In this document: positions 33,076 through 42,246 of the stretch, in pieces | Layout: the number at the start of each line of letters is the position of its first letter | Position numbering within the stretch: position 1 is the stretch's first letter | From: RGIG4097 sp964550635 | GTDB lineage: Bacteria > Bacillota > Clostridia > Christensenellales > CAG-917 | DNA: 64,000 bases | NCBI GenBank assembly: GCA_964550635.1 | Contig: CAZJZV010000005.1 | Location: 26,566-90,565 of the forward strand | Reading direction: 5' to 3' | Translations under genes and position numbers: made by a program | The notes under the pieces: model-generated | The model's input: the letters and a program-made list of their open reading frames with translations, nothing else | Told to the model about the DNA's origin: nothing | Databases searched by the model: none

Positions 33076-34342
33076 TATTTTTCTCGTTTTCCGCGTTTTG
33101 TTCCGCGGTCTTAATGCTTTCGACTTCCGCGTTGTACTTCTCGTTCATCTCGTCGGTATTGTAGAGGTGGCAGGAGCAGAAGTGTCCCGGTTCAACTTCT
33201 CTATATTCGGGGCAAACGTACTTGCACATTTCCATGCAACTTCCGCAACGAGTGTGGAATCTGCATCCCGACGGCGGATTGACGGGGGACGGAATATCCC
33301 CTTCGAGAATGATTCTGTTCATCTTCACGTGGGGGTCGGGGACGGGGACTGCCGAGAAGAGCGCTTTCGTATACGGGTGAAGCGTATTGTTGAAAATCTG
33401 CTCTTTCGACGCGTACTCGACCATCTTGCCGAGATACATAACGCCTATATCGTCGGATATGTGTTTGACGACGGATATATCGTGCGTGATGAATATGTAG
33501 GACAACCCCAATTCGTTTTGCAGGTCTTTCAACATATTGATGACCTGCGCTTGAATGGACACGTCAAGTGCGGAAACGGGCTCGTCGCAGACGACGAAGT
33601 CGGGTTTAAGTGCAAGTGCGCGCGCAATACATATTCTTTGACGTTGACCGCCCGAAAATTCGTGGGGATAACGCTCGTAGTAATGCGGTTGCAATCCGCA
33701 CATCTTCATGACGGAAAGCACGTATTCGCGGTAATGCACCTTGTCTACGATACCGTGTTCTAGAGCCGCTTCGCCGATGATTTCGCCCACTCTCATTCTG
33801 GGAGAAAGGCTCGCATAGGGGTCTTGGAATATCATCTGCATATGCGGACGGAGTTTTTCAAACTCTCTGTTGCTAAGCTTGGATATTTCTCTGCCGTTAT
33901 AGTAGATTTCACCGCCCGTAATGTCGTAAAGACGAAGAAGGGTTCTACCCATAGTGGTTTTACCGCAACCGGACTCACCGACTATACCGAGAGTTTTGCC
34001 CTTTTCGAGAGTGAAAGACACTTCGTCGACCGCTCTCAAAAACTTGTTGGGTTTTCCGAAGAAGTTGGTCCCGACGACAAAGTACTTTTTCAAGTCCTTG
34101 ACGACCAAAAGCGGAACATGTTCATCCGTTTTTTCGCCGTTTTCAACGTTTTCTTCGGATACGGCATTCTCTGCATTTTCTTCCGCATTGACGGTTTCAG
34201 ATACGGTGTTTTCCGCATTCTCGTCAACCATTGCGGTTTCGACCGCGGTTTCGACTATCTCGTCGGTTGCGACTCGTTCTATTTGGACGTTTTCGTTTTC
34301 GGGATTTACGTCCTTATTTTCAATTTCAAAATTATCAGACAT
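33059..34342 (-). CDS. oppF: Oligopeptide ABC transporter ATP-binding protein OppF with acidic N-terminal extension, 427 aa
   Basis: ATPase subunit of the peptide importer. Walker A GESGCGKTT, Q-loop QDPYASL, signature FSGGQRQR, Walker B FVVCDEPVSALD and the His-switch FITHD are intact. The Opp/Dpp C-terminal region with C-x4-6-C elements (GCRFHTRCGSCMEMCKYVCPE) is a likely FeS-type site of OppD/F proteins. Unusual is an N-terminal extension of about 85 residues rich in Glu, Asn, Ala and Val before LLVVKDLKKYFVVG; ordinary OppF lacks it. The start at 34342 follows AGGAGAAGG and overlaps the stop of oppD by eight bases. Confidence 0.92.
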   Translation of the reverse strand: MSDNFEIENKDVNPENENVQIERVATDEIVETAVETAMVDENAENTVSETVNAEENAENAVSEENVENGEKTDEHVPLLVVKDLKKYFVVGTNFFGKPNKFLRAVDEVSFTLEKGKTLGIVGESGCGKTTMGRTLLRLYDITGGEIYYNGREISKLSNREFEKLRPHMQMIFQDPYASLSPRMRVGEIIGEAALEHGIVDKVHYREYVLSVMKMCGLQPHYYERYPHEFSGGQRQRICIARALALKPDFVVCDEPVSALDVSIQAQVINMLKDLQNELGLSYIFITHDISVVKHISDDIGVMYLGKMVEYASKEQIFNNTLHPYTKALFSAVPVPDPHVKMNRIILEGDIPSPVNPPSGCRFHTRCGSCMEMCKYVCPEYREVEPGHFCSCHLYNTDEMNEKYNAEVESIKTAEQNAENEKNNGKKK

Positions 34343-35621
34343 TATCCTTCTCCTCTGCATCCTCGTATAGGTAGCACGCCACTTTGTGCGTATCGCTCAC
34401 GCTGATAAATTCGGGGTATTCGCCCGCGCATTTCTTCATGCACTTATCGCAACGATCGCGGAAGTAGTAGTAGTTGGGCATATCAATGGGATTGGGAACG
34501 AATCCCGGTATGCAGTAAAGTTCTTTGCTCTCATCGGTATTGACGGTGGGTTTGCTCTTTTGAAGTCCCACGGTGTAAGGGTGAAGCGGATGATCGAAAA
34601 TATCTTCCGTCGTGCCCATTTCGATGATTTTGCCCGCGTACATAACGACGACGTAGTCCGCCATTTCCGCGACGACTCCGAGGTCGTGAGTTATGAGCAG
34701 TATACTCGACTTGTTTTGCTCCTTGATATCACGCAAAAGGTCGAGAATTTGTGCTTGTATGGTGACGTCGAGAGCGGTCGTAGGCTCGTCCGCCACGATG
34801 AGTTTGGGATTGCAGATGAGTGCCATTGCAATCATAACTCTTTGGCGCATACCACCCGACAATTCGTGGGGATATTTCTTGTATACGCCTTCCGCGTCCG
34901 CAATACCAACGCGGTTGAGCATCTCGATACTTCTCTCTTTGATCTTGTTTTTGGGCAAGTCGGCGATGTGAAGTTTGGACACTTCATCGAGCTGGTTACC
35001 GACCGTAAAGACGGGGTTCAAGGACGTCATCGGCTCTTGGAAAATCATAGCGATTTCTCTGCCCCTGATTGTACGCATAGCGTCGACGGGCATTTTTGCG
35101 ATGTCGTAGACCTTCTCTTCCATCTCGAAGAGAGTGCCGCCAACGTCGTTTTTCGCCTTGATACGTTTACCCTTCTCGTCGGTTTTGTAGGATCCGTCCT
35201 CGTTCGTTTCGTAGACGGGGATTTTCTTACCCTGTGCGTCGCGCTTGAACGCGTTCGTGCGGAAGCGGATAGAACCCTCTACGATTTGTCCGGTAGGTCC
35301 TTGGACGAGTTGCATAAGGGAGAGTGAAGTTACGCTCTTTCCGCAACCCGACTCGCCGACTACGCCGACGGTACTGCCTTCGGGGACGGAGAAAGTCACG
35401 CCGTTGACCGACTTGACGACGCCGGTATCCGTGAAGAAGTAGGTTTTCAAGCCGTCGAATTCGACGAGATTGGCGGGATCTTTCATCTCCGTCACGTACT
35501 CGCTTTCGTGGATTTTACGTTTTTTCTTTTTCTCAAAGTATTTAATTTTCGCGCGGCTCTCTTTCGCAATGCGACGAGAATCCTTTGCGGAAATGTAATG
35601 GGAATCGTGATTTCTAGCCAT
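34335..35621 (-). CDS. oppD: Oligopeptide ABC transporter ATP-binding protein OppD with inserted loop, 428 aa
   Basis: Partner ATPase of OppF. Walker A GESGCGKS, Q-loop FQEPMTSLNPVF, signature LSGGMRQR, Walker B LIVADEPTTALD and LLITHD are complete. The C-terminal C-x-x-C...C pattern (FRDRCDKCMKKC) is present. Between Walker A and the Q-loop it carries an extra charged stretch of about 45 residues (from RFRTNAFKRDAQGKK to KAKNDVGGTLFE), which standard OppD proteins do not have. A basic N-terminal extension of about 45 residues is also extra. It starts three bases after oppC stop with AGAGGT as ribosome site. Confidence 0.93.
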   Translation of the reverse strand: MARNHDSHYISAKDSRRIAKESRAKIKYFEKKKKRKIHESEYVTEMKDPANLVEFDGLKTYFFTDTGVVKSVNGVTFSVPEGSTVGVVGESGCGKSVTSLSLMQLVQGPTGQIVEGSIRFRTNAFKRDAQGKKIPVYETNEDGSYKTDEKGKRIKAKNDVGGTLFEMEEKVYDIAKMPVDAMRTIRGREIAMIFQEPMTSLNPVFTVGNQLDEVSKLHIADLPKNKIKERSIEMLNRVGIADAEGVYKKYPHELSGGMRQRVMIAMALICNPKLIVADEPTTALDVTIQAQILDLLRDIKEQNKSSILLITHDLGVVAEMADYVVVMYAGKIIEMGTTEDIFDHPLHPYTVGLQKSKPTVNTDESKELYCIPGFVPNPIDMPNYYYFRDRCDKCMKKCAGEYPEFISVSDTHKVACYLYEDAEEKDNV

Positions 35622-35624
35622 AAC

Positions 35625-36800
35625 TTACCTCTTCGCTTTAGGATCGAATGCGTCGCGCAAGCCGTCGCCGACGAAGTTGAACGCCAAGATTGCCAAGGTT
35701 ATGCAGACGCCTGCCGGCACCCAGAAGTTAGGATAACTTCTGAGATATGCGGGTTTCGTCGCATATTGAATCATACTACCCCAAGTTGCGGTGTTAAGAG
35801 GTGCGCCGAGTCCAAGGAAGCCGAGAGTTGCTTCGGTGAGGATAACGCTACCGAGTCCGAGAGTCATCGAAACGATAAGTTGCGGTAACACGTTGGGGAT
35901 AAGGTGATTGAATATTTTTCTTTTCGTGGAAAGACCGGTACACTTTGCGGCGAGCATAAATTCTTGCTCTCTGAGAGAGAGAATTTGACCTCTGACAAGA
36001 CGCGCGGTGCCCGCCCAACCCATAAGAGTTAGGATGCCCATCATGTAATAGAGTTTCTCAATGCCTTCAACGCCGAGAGACACGAACATTGCGGACAAAA
36101 TCAACATTATAGGCAGTTGCGGTATGCAGTAGATAACGTCAACTATACGCATGATAAGGTTGTCCACCCAACCGCCGAAATAGCCTGCCAAACCGCCCAA
36201 GATGACGCCGATAAGGGTTTCGAGCAAGATGACGACGAGTCCGATTGTTAGAGAAACTCTTCCGCCGTACATAAGACGAGTGAAAATGTCTTTTGCGTTG
36301 TTGTCCGTTCCGAGCCAGTGTTCAGACGTCATATTGCCATTAGCATTCATTTCGTCATTGACGACGGAAGTGATATAATAGCAGGTATATACCTCTCCGT
36401 TCTTTTCAAACGTCAAGGGAGTTTCAACGACGGTTGCGCAACCGGGACTCATATCCATAGTGTCTTCACCGTACGGTGAGAACAGCGGTCCTATGAACGA
36501 GAACAGGAAAAGGGCTATAAGGATCGTAAGCCCGACAACCGAGAGTTTGGAGCGGAAGAAACGTTTGAGAACGGTCATTCCCGGGGAAAGCACCTTTACT
36601 CTATCGTTCAGGTTTTCGCCGTGCAAATCGTCGGATGATTCTGCTTTTGCAAGTTCCGCGCCCATTTCAACCGCTGCATTTTCGGTGAGACCACCTTCGA
36701 GTGCATTCGTTTCAAGTTCGCCGCAAACAGGTCTTTGTTCCAAAATGTATTCGTCTTGAGGCAAATCACGGAGATTTTTTATAAAATTCTTTATCGACAT
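35625..36800 (-). CDS. oppC: Oligopeptide ABC transporter permease OppC with long N-terminal extension, 391 aa
   Basis: Inner-membrane permease with six TM helices. The C-terminal 220 residues are canonical: HWLGTDNNAKDIFTRLMYGGRVSL, the EAA loop (AAKCTGLSTKRKIFNHLIPNV) and the final DGLRDAFDPK. About 85 residues precede TM1, mildly acidic (NALEGGLTENAAVEMGAE), where typical OppC has 20-40. The TM1-TM2 loop also carries an extra segment of about 40 residues. ATG at 36800 with AGGAGG; it lies 13 bases after oppB stop. Confidence 0.92.
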   Translation of the reverse strand: MSIKNFIKNLRDLPQDEYILEQRPVCGELETNALEGGLTENAAVEMGAELAKAESSDDLHGENLNDRVKVLSPGMTVLKRFFRSKLSVVGLTILIALFLFSFIGPLFSPYGEDTMDMSPGCATVVETPLTFEKNGEVYTCYYITSVVNDEMNANGNMTSEHWLGTDNNAKDIFTRLMYGGRVSLTIGLVVILLETLIGVILGGLAGYFGGWVDNLIMRIVDVIYCIPQLPIMLILSAMFVSLGVEGIEKLYYMMGILTLMGWAGTARLVRGQILSLREQEFMLAAKCTGLSTKRKIFNHLIPNVLPQLIVSMTLGLGSVILTEATLGFLGLGAPLNTATWGSMIQYATKPAYLRSYPNFWVPAGVCITLAILAFNFVGDGLRDAFDPKAKR

Positions 36801-36813
36801 AATTTCTCCTCCT

Positions 36814-38286
36814 CTACTCACCGAGCTTGACGCGCGGGTCGACGACTGCATACATCACATCTGTCAGCAACACGCCTAATATGGTCAACACCGCAAGGAA
36901 CATGTTGTACCCCATGATGAACGGCACGTCACCGGAATTTAAGCATTCATAAGCAATGTGACCTATGCCGGGCAAGTCGAAAATGGTTTCAGTGATCATC
37001 GCGCCGCCGAAAAGACTCGGAAGGATGCCTGCGAGCGTAGTCACGAGCGGGATAAGGGTGTTTCTGAAAACGTGTTTGTAGATAACCGAACTTTCGGACG
37101 CGCCCTTTGCTCTTGCCGTGCGAATGTAGTCTGCATTCAAGACTTCAAGTGTGTTTGTTCTGGTATATCTCATCATAGAACCGATGGACAGTATGGTCAA
37201 AACCGCGATAGGCAACACCAAAGATTCTGCCATCGTGAGCAAATTCGTTTCGTCGAATCCACTGGGCGGGAGCCATTCCAAATCGACTCCGAACCACTTC
37301 ATGAGCAAACTTCCGAAGAAGAATGACGGGAATGATATACCGATCATCGTGAGAACGGTGGTTATGTAGTCGAGTTTGCCGTATTGGTGATACGCGCTTT
37401 GAATACCCAAAGGTATAGCTATGAGTAGTTCCAAAATCAAGGATATCAAGGATACTACGAAAGAAATCCCGATATTATCCAATATAACTTCTTCAACGGG
37501 TTGATTATGTTTTAACGACAACCCCATGTCCCCTTTCATGAAACTCGAAATCCAATTCCAATACCCTGCGACGACGCTTCTGATTGCCACTGTCGCTTTT
37601 GAGAATTGTTTGGAGTTTTGGGAATCGAACACTACGTTGATTGCGGTGTCTTTCTTGATGAGTTCAACCGCTTCTTCGTCTGTGCAACCAAAGTTCGCCT
37701 TGTATTGAGCAATCAAGGTTTTATTGGTGCTTGCTGCGGCTATAACTTTTGAATAACCAATATTATTTGTGTCCTTGATGTACTTGCCTTCACTATAGAT
37801 ATGGAGACTTGTAACGTAGTCGCCGTCGTCGTCAACTTTGTTGACGAGTTGTCCGTTCTCATCGTATTCGGTTATAGCATTGATATATCCCGTATACAAA
37901 TAGAAAGCCTGCCAAACGTCTGTGAACGCGAATTTGCTATATTCGTCGTTGAGTTTAGTCTTGCTGATTTCCCAATCCGCCGAAAGACGGTCTCTGAGTT
38001 TGTTCTGGGCACTTTCTTCGAGCGGTTCTTTTTCCCCGTCTCTGAAAACTTTATTCCAGAGATCGCTACGTCCTTGCTTCTGCGCTTTTTCAATATCCTC
38101 AAGGTTATAATCAAGCATTGCCTGTTTCAATTCTTCATCCGAGACGGCTTGATTATTGTGCGACGTATAATACTGCGTTTCAACGTAGTTTACGGGCATA
38201 ATACGAACAAGCGTATACAGAATGATGGATACGCAGAAGAGTATCAGGATCGCGAGTAATAATCTTTTAATTATATACTTTACCAT
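36814..38286 (-). CDS. oppB: Oligopeptide ABC transporter permease OppB with large extracytoplasmic insertion, 490 aa
   Basis: Usual OppB proteins are about 305-320 aa; this one has 490. TM1 (RLLLAILILFCVSIILYTLV, residues 8-27) is canonical, as are residues 235-490 (GDMGLSLKHNQPVEEVI, EAA loop TARAKGASESSVIYKHVFRNT, final VVDPRVKLGE). The extra 165 residues fall in the TM1-TM2 loop, outside the membrane (about 65-232). Within it residues about 97-235 resemble part of the neighbouring OppA: both contain IAQY, then ELIKKDTAI and a V-x-DS motif. This strongly suggests a shared docking or substrate-handling domain. The gene follows oppA after a 93-base gap containing a strong hairpin. Confidence 0.93.
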   Translation of the reverse strand: MVKYIIKRLLLAILILFCVSIILYTLVRIMPVNYVETQYYTSHNNQAVSDEELKQAMLDYNLEDIEKAQKQGRSDLWNKVFRDGEKEPLEESAQNKLRDRLSADWEISKTKLNDEYSKFAFTDVWQAFYLYTGYINAITEYDENGQLVNKVDDDGDYVTSLHIYSEGKYIKDTNNIGYSKVIAAASTNKTLIAQYKANFGCTDEEAVELIKKDTAINVVFDSQNSKQFSKATVAIRSVVAGYWNWISSFMKGDMGLSLKHNQPVEEVILDNIGISFVVSLISLILELLIAIPLGIQSAYHQYGKLDYITTVLTMIGISFPSFFFGSLLMKWFGVDLEWLPPSGFDETNLLTMAESLVLPIAVLTILSIGSMMRYTRTNTLEVLNADYIRTARAKGASESSVIYKHVFRNTLIPLVTTLAGILPSLFGGAMITETIFDLPGIGHIAYECLNSGDVPFIMGYNMFLAVLTILGVLLTDVMYAVVDPRVKLGE

Positions 38287-38322
38287 TGTTTAATCCTTTG
38301 TCAGGAATTATTTTTCGTGCGT

Positions 38323-38352
38323 TTCCCGACCGCAAGTTTTTGCGGTCGGGAA
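38323..38352 (-). promoter_or_regulatory. 13-bp stem-loop between oppA and oppB
   Basis: TTCCCGACCGCAA pairs perfectly with TTGCGGTCGGGAA. There is no T run after it on the coding (minus) strand, so it is more likely a 3' mRNA stabiliser or partial attenuator that lifts OppA over the permease, as commonly seen in binding-protein operons. Confidence 0.65.
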
Positions 38353-38379
38353 TTGTGTTTTGCTACGTTGATTTAATCA

Positions 38380-40977
38380 TCAATTGTAATTGAGTTCCCA
38401 AATTCTGTCGGTAGGACCGGAGTATTTGAGATTGTCGCTCGTGTTGAGCGTGGAAGCGTCGATGACGTCTTTGTTGTAGACTGCAAGGTCTTTTCTTTGA
38501 TAGGTCGGGAATTCGACTGCGAGTTCCATGATCTTGTCAAGTGCTTGCGAATAGATATCCGCTCTGTCTTTTTGGTTGTTGGTTTCTCTGCCTTGGTCGA
38601 TGAGATCGGAGAGGTCGTTGACGATGATCTTCTCTTCCGGATATTTGTTCGTGTTGAGAATTTCGTCGTAGTTCCAGTTCTTGACGTTGGTCGTCTGGCT
38701 GTCCTTATGATAGATTTGATACATATCGGGATCTATCGTAGAAGTCCACGCTGCCGCCCACACTTCGAGTCCGCCGGTTGAAAGTTTCTTGAGTGCTTGC
38801 ACGTCGGTGCCGACGGTGATGTCGAATCCGTGTGCATTGAGCAGTTGTCTTGCCGCTTCAAACATAGAGTACGCGGGGTGATCGGTGGTGTCGCCTGCGA
38901 TCGTGAATTTGTACTTAAGACGTCTTTGTGTGGTCGGATGGTAATACTTGCCGTTGCCGTCTTTGATATAACCTGCACTCTCGACCATTTCTTCTATTCT
39001 TATTCCAGAAGGATCGTATTCATAATAAGGAGTGCAGTTTTCAGGATATGCCCAAGAGAGTTTGCTCATAGGTCTGTAGATGTTTTCCGCCATCGTTCCA
39101 CCATAATAGTTTTTGATGATAGACTCGGTGTTGAACGCCATCATGATTGCACGTCTTACTTCGATGTCAGGCACGTATTTGGGGTTGATGCCGATATAAC
39201 CGTAACCGCTCGTCTTATATTCGATAGAACCAAGACTGCTATCTTGAGCAATTTGACTCTTGTTGTAAGGAGTTGCGGAAGGAGTGCCGTAGTCGATTTG
39301 GTCTGCGAGCAAGTTGTTGAGAATGTTGTTTTCACTGACTTCAACGTAAGTCAGACGTCTGATTTTTGCATTGCTAATTCCACTGCCGAGAGTGTAGAAA
39401 TAATCGTTACGCTCGAAGTAGACTTTCTTGTTGGACCAGAAGTCTTTTGCATTGACTTGCGACGGATTGCTGCTTGCATTGCCGTTTTGGTTGCTTGCTC
39501 TATATGCACCTGCCCCGACGGGAAGTGCGCCTTTTTCAGGAGAGTTGAGTACGTTGTCGAAGAAATCCTTGTCGCGAGGTCTGACACCGTAGGGATAATC
39601 GGTCTTGTTTGCAATGGTTTCCGCATCGGAATAATAATGCATGGGTGCGACGACGAATGCGAAGTTCCAAATTGCTTTGGGGTCGATTCCATTGATGGTG
39701 ATGGAAAGCACGTCGTGTTGTTCGGTGAGTTTCACGCCGAATTCACCCTCGAAGTTGCTGACTTTCTTGGTGGTGATACCGCTTATGGATTTAACGCTTT
39801 CAGATTGACCTTGATAGTATTTGGATTGCTCTTCAAGAGTCCAGTCTTCCGCGATGTTGGAACCGGTGGTCATACCGAGAAGGATGGTTTCAAGGGACTT
39901 TCTGATTGCAGATTCCGTTGCGTACGAATCATAGACGGTCTTGATTGCGGTGTCCTTCTTGATGAGTTCGATTGCACGGGCTCTATCACACTTGTTCGCC
40001 TCCATATACTGTGCAATGGTGGTTTCGTTAGAATATGCATCATACATTTGTTGAGCAAGATCGGTCGTGTGATTTTCGTCGTAAACCCAGTTGTCGTTTG
40101 CGTCTTGTACGTTGAGTTCGGTGACGTATTTTCCGTTTGCATCTTTGATTGCAACGTCATAACCTTGCGAATTTTTTTCGGTTAGGAGTTGTACGATGCC
40201 TTCGATAAAGTAGTAGGATTCCCAGTCTTCTCTGAAAGAATATTCCTTGTAGTTGGATTCGATAGTGCCTTCGTTGGAAGTCCATTCGGAACTGAGGTCT
40301 TTGAGGAATCTTGCTTTGACTTTTTCGATGTCCGCTTGCATTTCTTCGGTGAGCACTACGCCATCTTCGCCACGGCTCCAAGAAACAAGTTTGTTGATTC
40401 TTTGTTGTGCTCTGTTACGGAAGCTAAGATCGGAATCGTCATAGCTGTCGTCGAGAGTCGCATCGTTGTAGCGGTATGCTTTCAAACCTTGAATGTCAAC
40501 CGAATAGACGGTGGAAGAACCGCTATACATAGGATCGAGATAGACGTAAAGATTGAAAAGCACGTCGTCGATGGTGAGAGGTTGTCCGTCGCTGAACTTG
40601 ATGCCGTTCTTGATGACGAATTCATAGGTCGTGTGATCCACGTTGTCGGTGGTTTTCACACCGTTTTCGTCGTAGGAAGTGATTTTGTAGTCAAGGACGA
40701 CGGTAGGCACGTGTTCACCGCAATCGATTAAGCCGTCATTGTTCGTGGAGAACATGCCGACTTGGGTGAAGTTTGCAATCTCGGAGTCGGTTGCACTCGT
40801 CGTGAAGAACGGGTTAAACGTTCCGTCAAGCGCGCTTATTGCAAACGTTATAGGGCGCGTTTCAGGATCGTAATTCTGTCCTTTGTCCTTGTTACACGCG
40901 AAGAGCATGAAGCAGGACGACAAAACTATCGCCGCTACCAGCACAACGCATATAACGTTCTTAATGTTTTTCTTCAT
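38380..40977 (-). CDS. oppA: Oligopeptide-binding lipoprotein OppA with extra inserted domain, 865 aa
   Basis: Extracellular substrate-binding protein of the Opp system (SBP_bac_5 family). Signal peptide with lipobox LFAC (Cys28). Canonical parts: ITFAISALDGTFNPFF near residue 45, the VIKNGIKFSDGQPLTIDDVL segment (121-140) and EVRRAIMMAFNTESIIKNYYGG in the second lobe. Typical OppA is 540-600 aa; this one has about 270 more. The excess lies between about residues 165 and 400. It contains IAQYMEANKC-x-x-x-x-A-x-ELIKKDTAIKTVYDS (320-351), which matches the insertion of OppB (191-222) in sequence, spacing and even DNA. Start at 40977 with a purine-rich AGGAGG upstream. Confidence 0.92.
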   Translation of the reverse strand: MKKNIKNVICVVLVAAIVLSSCFMLFACNKDKGQNYDPETRPITFAISALDGTFNPFFTTSATDSEIANFTQVGMFSTNNDGLIDCGEHVPTVVLDYKITSYDENGVKTTDNVDHTTYEFVIKNGIKFSDGQPLTIDDVLFNLYVYLDPMYSGSSTVYSVDIQGLKAYRYNDATLDDSYDDSDLSFRNRAQQRINKLVSWSRGEDGVVLTEEMQADIEKVKARFLKDLSSEWTSNEGTIESNYKEYSFREDWESYYFIEGIVQLLTEKNSQGYDVAIKDANGKYVTELNVQDANDNWVYDENHTTDLAQQMYDAYSNETTIAQYMEANKCDRARAIELIKKDTAIKTVYDSYATESAIRKSLETILLGMTTGSNIAEDWTLEEQSKYYQGQSESVKSISGITTKKVSNFEGEFGVKLTEQHDVLSITINGIDPKAIWNFAFVVAPMHYYSDAETIANKTDYPYGVRPRDKDFFDNVLNSPEKGALPVGAGAYRASNQNGNASSNPSQVNAKDFWSNKKVYFERNDYFYTLGSGISNAKIRRLTYVEVSENNILNNLLADQIDYGTPSATPYNKSQIAQDSSLGSIEYKTSGYGYIGINPKYVPDIEVRRAIMMAFNTESIIKNYYGGTMAENIYRPMSKLSWAYPENCTPYYEYDPSGIRIEEMVESAGYIKDGNGKYYHPTTQRRLKYKFTIAGDTTDHPAYSMFEAARQLLNAHGFDITVGTDVQALKKLSTGGLEVWAAAWTSTIDPDMYQIYHKDSQTTNVKNWNYDEILNTNKYPEEKIIVNDLSDLIDQGRETNNQKDRADIYSQALDKIMELAVEFPTYQRKDLAVYNKDVIDASTLNTSDNLKYSGPTDRIWELNYN

Positions 40978-41001
40978 TATATTGAACCTCCTGGGTTTTT
41001 C

Positions 41002-42246
41002 TTAATATTCATTCTTATCCGTGAGAGTAGGTGCTTTGACTATTGTCAATCTGTCTTCTCCGCCGTCGCAAAGAGGTGTGCTTTCCGCACTGTTCAACCA
41101 AGACGAACCTTCAGAAAGCGTGTTGACAAACAATTCACCGCCGTCGATTTTCACGTTGGCAATGGTTGCGTCGTCTGCTATGCTTTCCGCAAAGTAGTAG
41201 GCGTAGATATTAGAATTTGTATTTGCTTTGAAATTCGTTTTGCAGTCTTTGATCGTGATATTCGCAATCTTCGCTCCGCTTATTATCCTGCCGAATATGG
41301 ACGCCACGTTCGAGTTTTGGAGTTTTGCATTGTTGAAAGTAACGTTGCTGATCGTGTAGCCGTTGCCTTCGATCACACCCGAGAACGTTGCGTTTGCCTT
41401 CACGTCGATGGTCATTCCTTTTCCGTCTATATCGTTCAAAATATAGTATTTGCCGGTGTTATTCATTGCAGAGAATATCTTGCTAAATTCGGATGCGGTC
41501 CTGACCGCTTTCCATTCGGACGGCAAATATTTGGCGTATATGATAATATCCGTGCTTTCGCCGGTTCTCTTGACGGGCCATTTGACAGGGTTAGTGCATT
41601 CCGCATCGGTGTAGTATTCGACAAAGGTATAGTTCGTCGCTTTGCCGTTGAACGGATCTTTAGGCTTGCTGATGCTTATCTGACTGTCGAATTTCTCTTC
41701 TCTGAGCCTATTGTCAGCGTCGTTGACGTTGGCAAGATAGGTTTTGTCTCCGATCACGAGTTTGTTGTCGATTTTGTCTTCGGGAGCAAGCAAATAGTTG
41801 ACTTGTTGCTCTGCCATCCAATAAGCATACAGGTGTATCTCATCCCCTGTTTTTGCGCGATAGGAAGAAAAGTCGAACTCCTCATCACTGAGAACCACTT
41901 CGTCTTTTTCCTCATTGGTATATTGTATAGACCCGTCTGCGTTTTTCGCGGGATAATACCACCCTATAAACGAGTAGTTTTCTCTAACAACAGAGAGAGA
42001 GCCGTTTTTCTCGTCTATGCCGAGATTCAATGCTTTTGAACCTTCTTTGTAGTAGACGTCCGCAAAATACAACGTTTCATTCCCGTTGATACGACCGCCG
42101 TTTGCGTGGTAGGTAATCTGAGCACTGAGCCCGTATTTATCCAATTTTTCATCAATGGTAGCGTTCAACTGACAAGCAGTCAACGTTGCCGCCACGAGAA
42201 CGAGCAATGCTATCAAAAAGCCTATTTTTCTCACTTTAGATTTCAT
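41002..42246 (-). CDS. Surface lipoprotein with InlB-type and GLUG-like repeats, 414 aa
   Basis: Signal peptide with lipobox LTAC (Cys25). Residues about 40-130 resemble the Listeria-Bacteroides (InlB B) repeat: ITYHANGG, then FIGWYYPA and HLYAYW. Residues about 265-380 are a GLUG-like beta-helix segment (YYILNDIDGKGMTIDVK, GYTISNVTFNNAKL, IANITIKDC), clearly related to the N-terminal region of the 1406-aa lipoprotein at the other end of the operon. The ATG overlaps the stop of the giant subtilase gene by four bases, so it is translationally coupled. Likely a surface-binding partner of the protease or transporter. Confidence 0.8.
   Translation of the reverse strand: MKSKVRKIGFLIALLVLVAATLTACQLNATIDEKLDKYGLSAQITYHANGGRINGNETLYFADVYYKEGSKALNLGIDEKNGSLSVVRENYSFIGWYYPAKNADGSIQYTNEEKDEVVLSDEEFDFSSYRAKTGDEIHLYAYWMAEQQVNYLLAPEDKIDNKLVIGDKTYLANVNDADNRLREEKFDSQISISKPKDPFNGKATNYTFVEYYTDAECTNPVKWPVKRTGESTDIIIYAKYLPSEWKAVRTASEFSKIFSAMNNTGKYYILNDIDGKGMTIDVKANATFSGVIEGNGYTISNVTFNNAKLQNSNVASIFGRIISGAKIANITIKDCKTNFKANTNSNIYAYYFAESIADDATIANVKIDGGELFVNTLSEGSSWLNSAESTPLCDGGEDRLTIVKAPTLTDKNEY

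Noticed and set aside
36814..38286. The long OppB considered as a frameshifted fusion of two genes
   Set aside because: The frame is continuous, the insert is at a loop position, and the same domain appears in OppA, so it is a true inserted domain.
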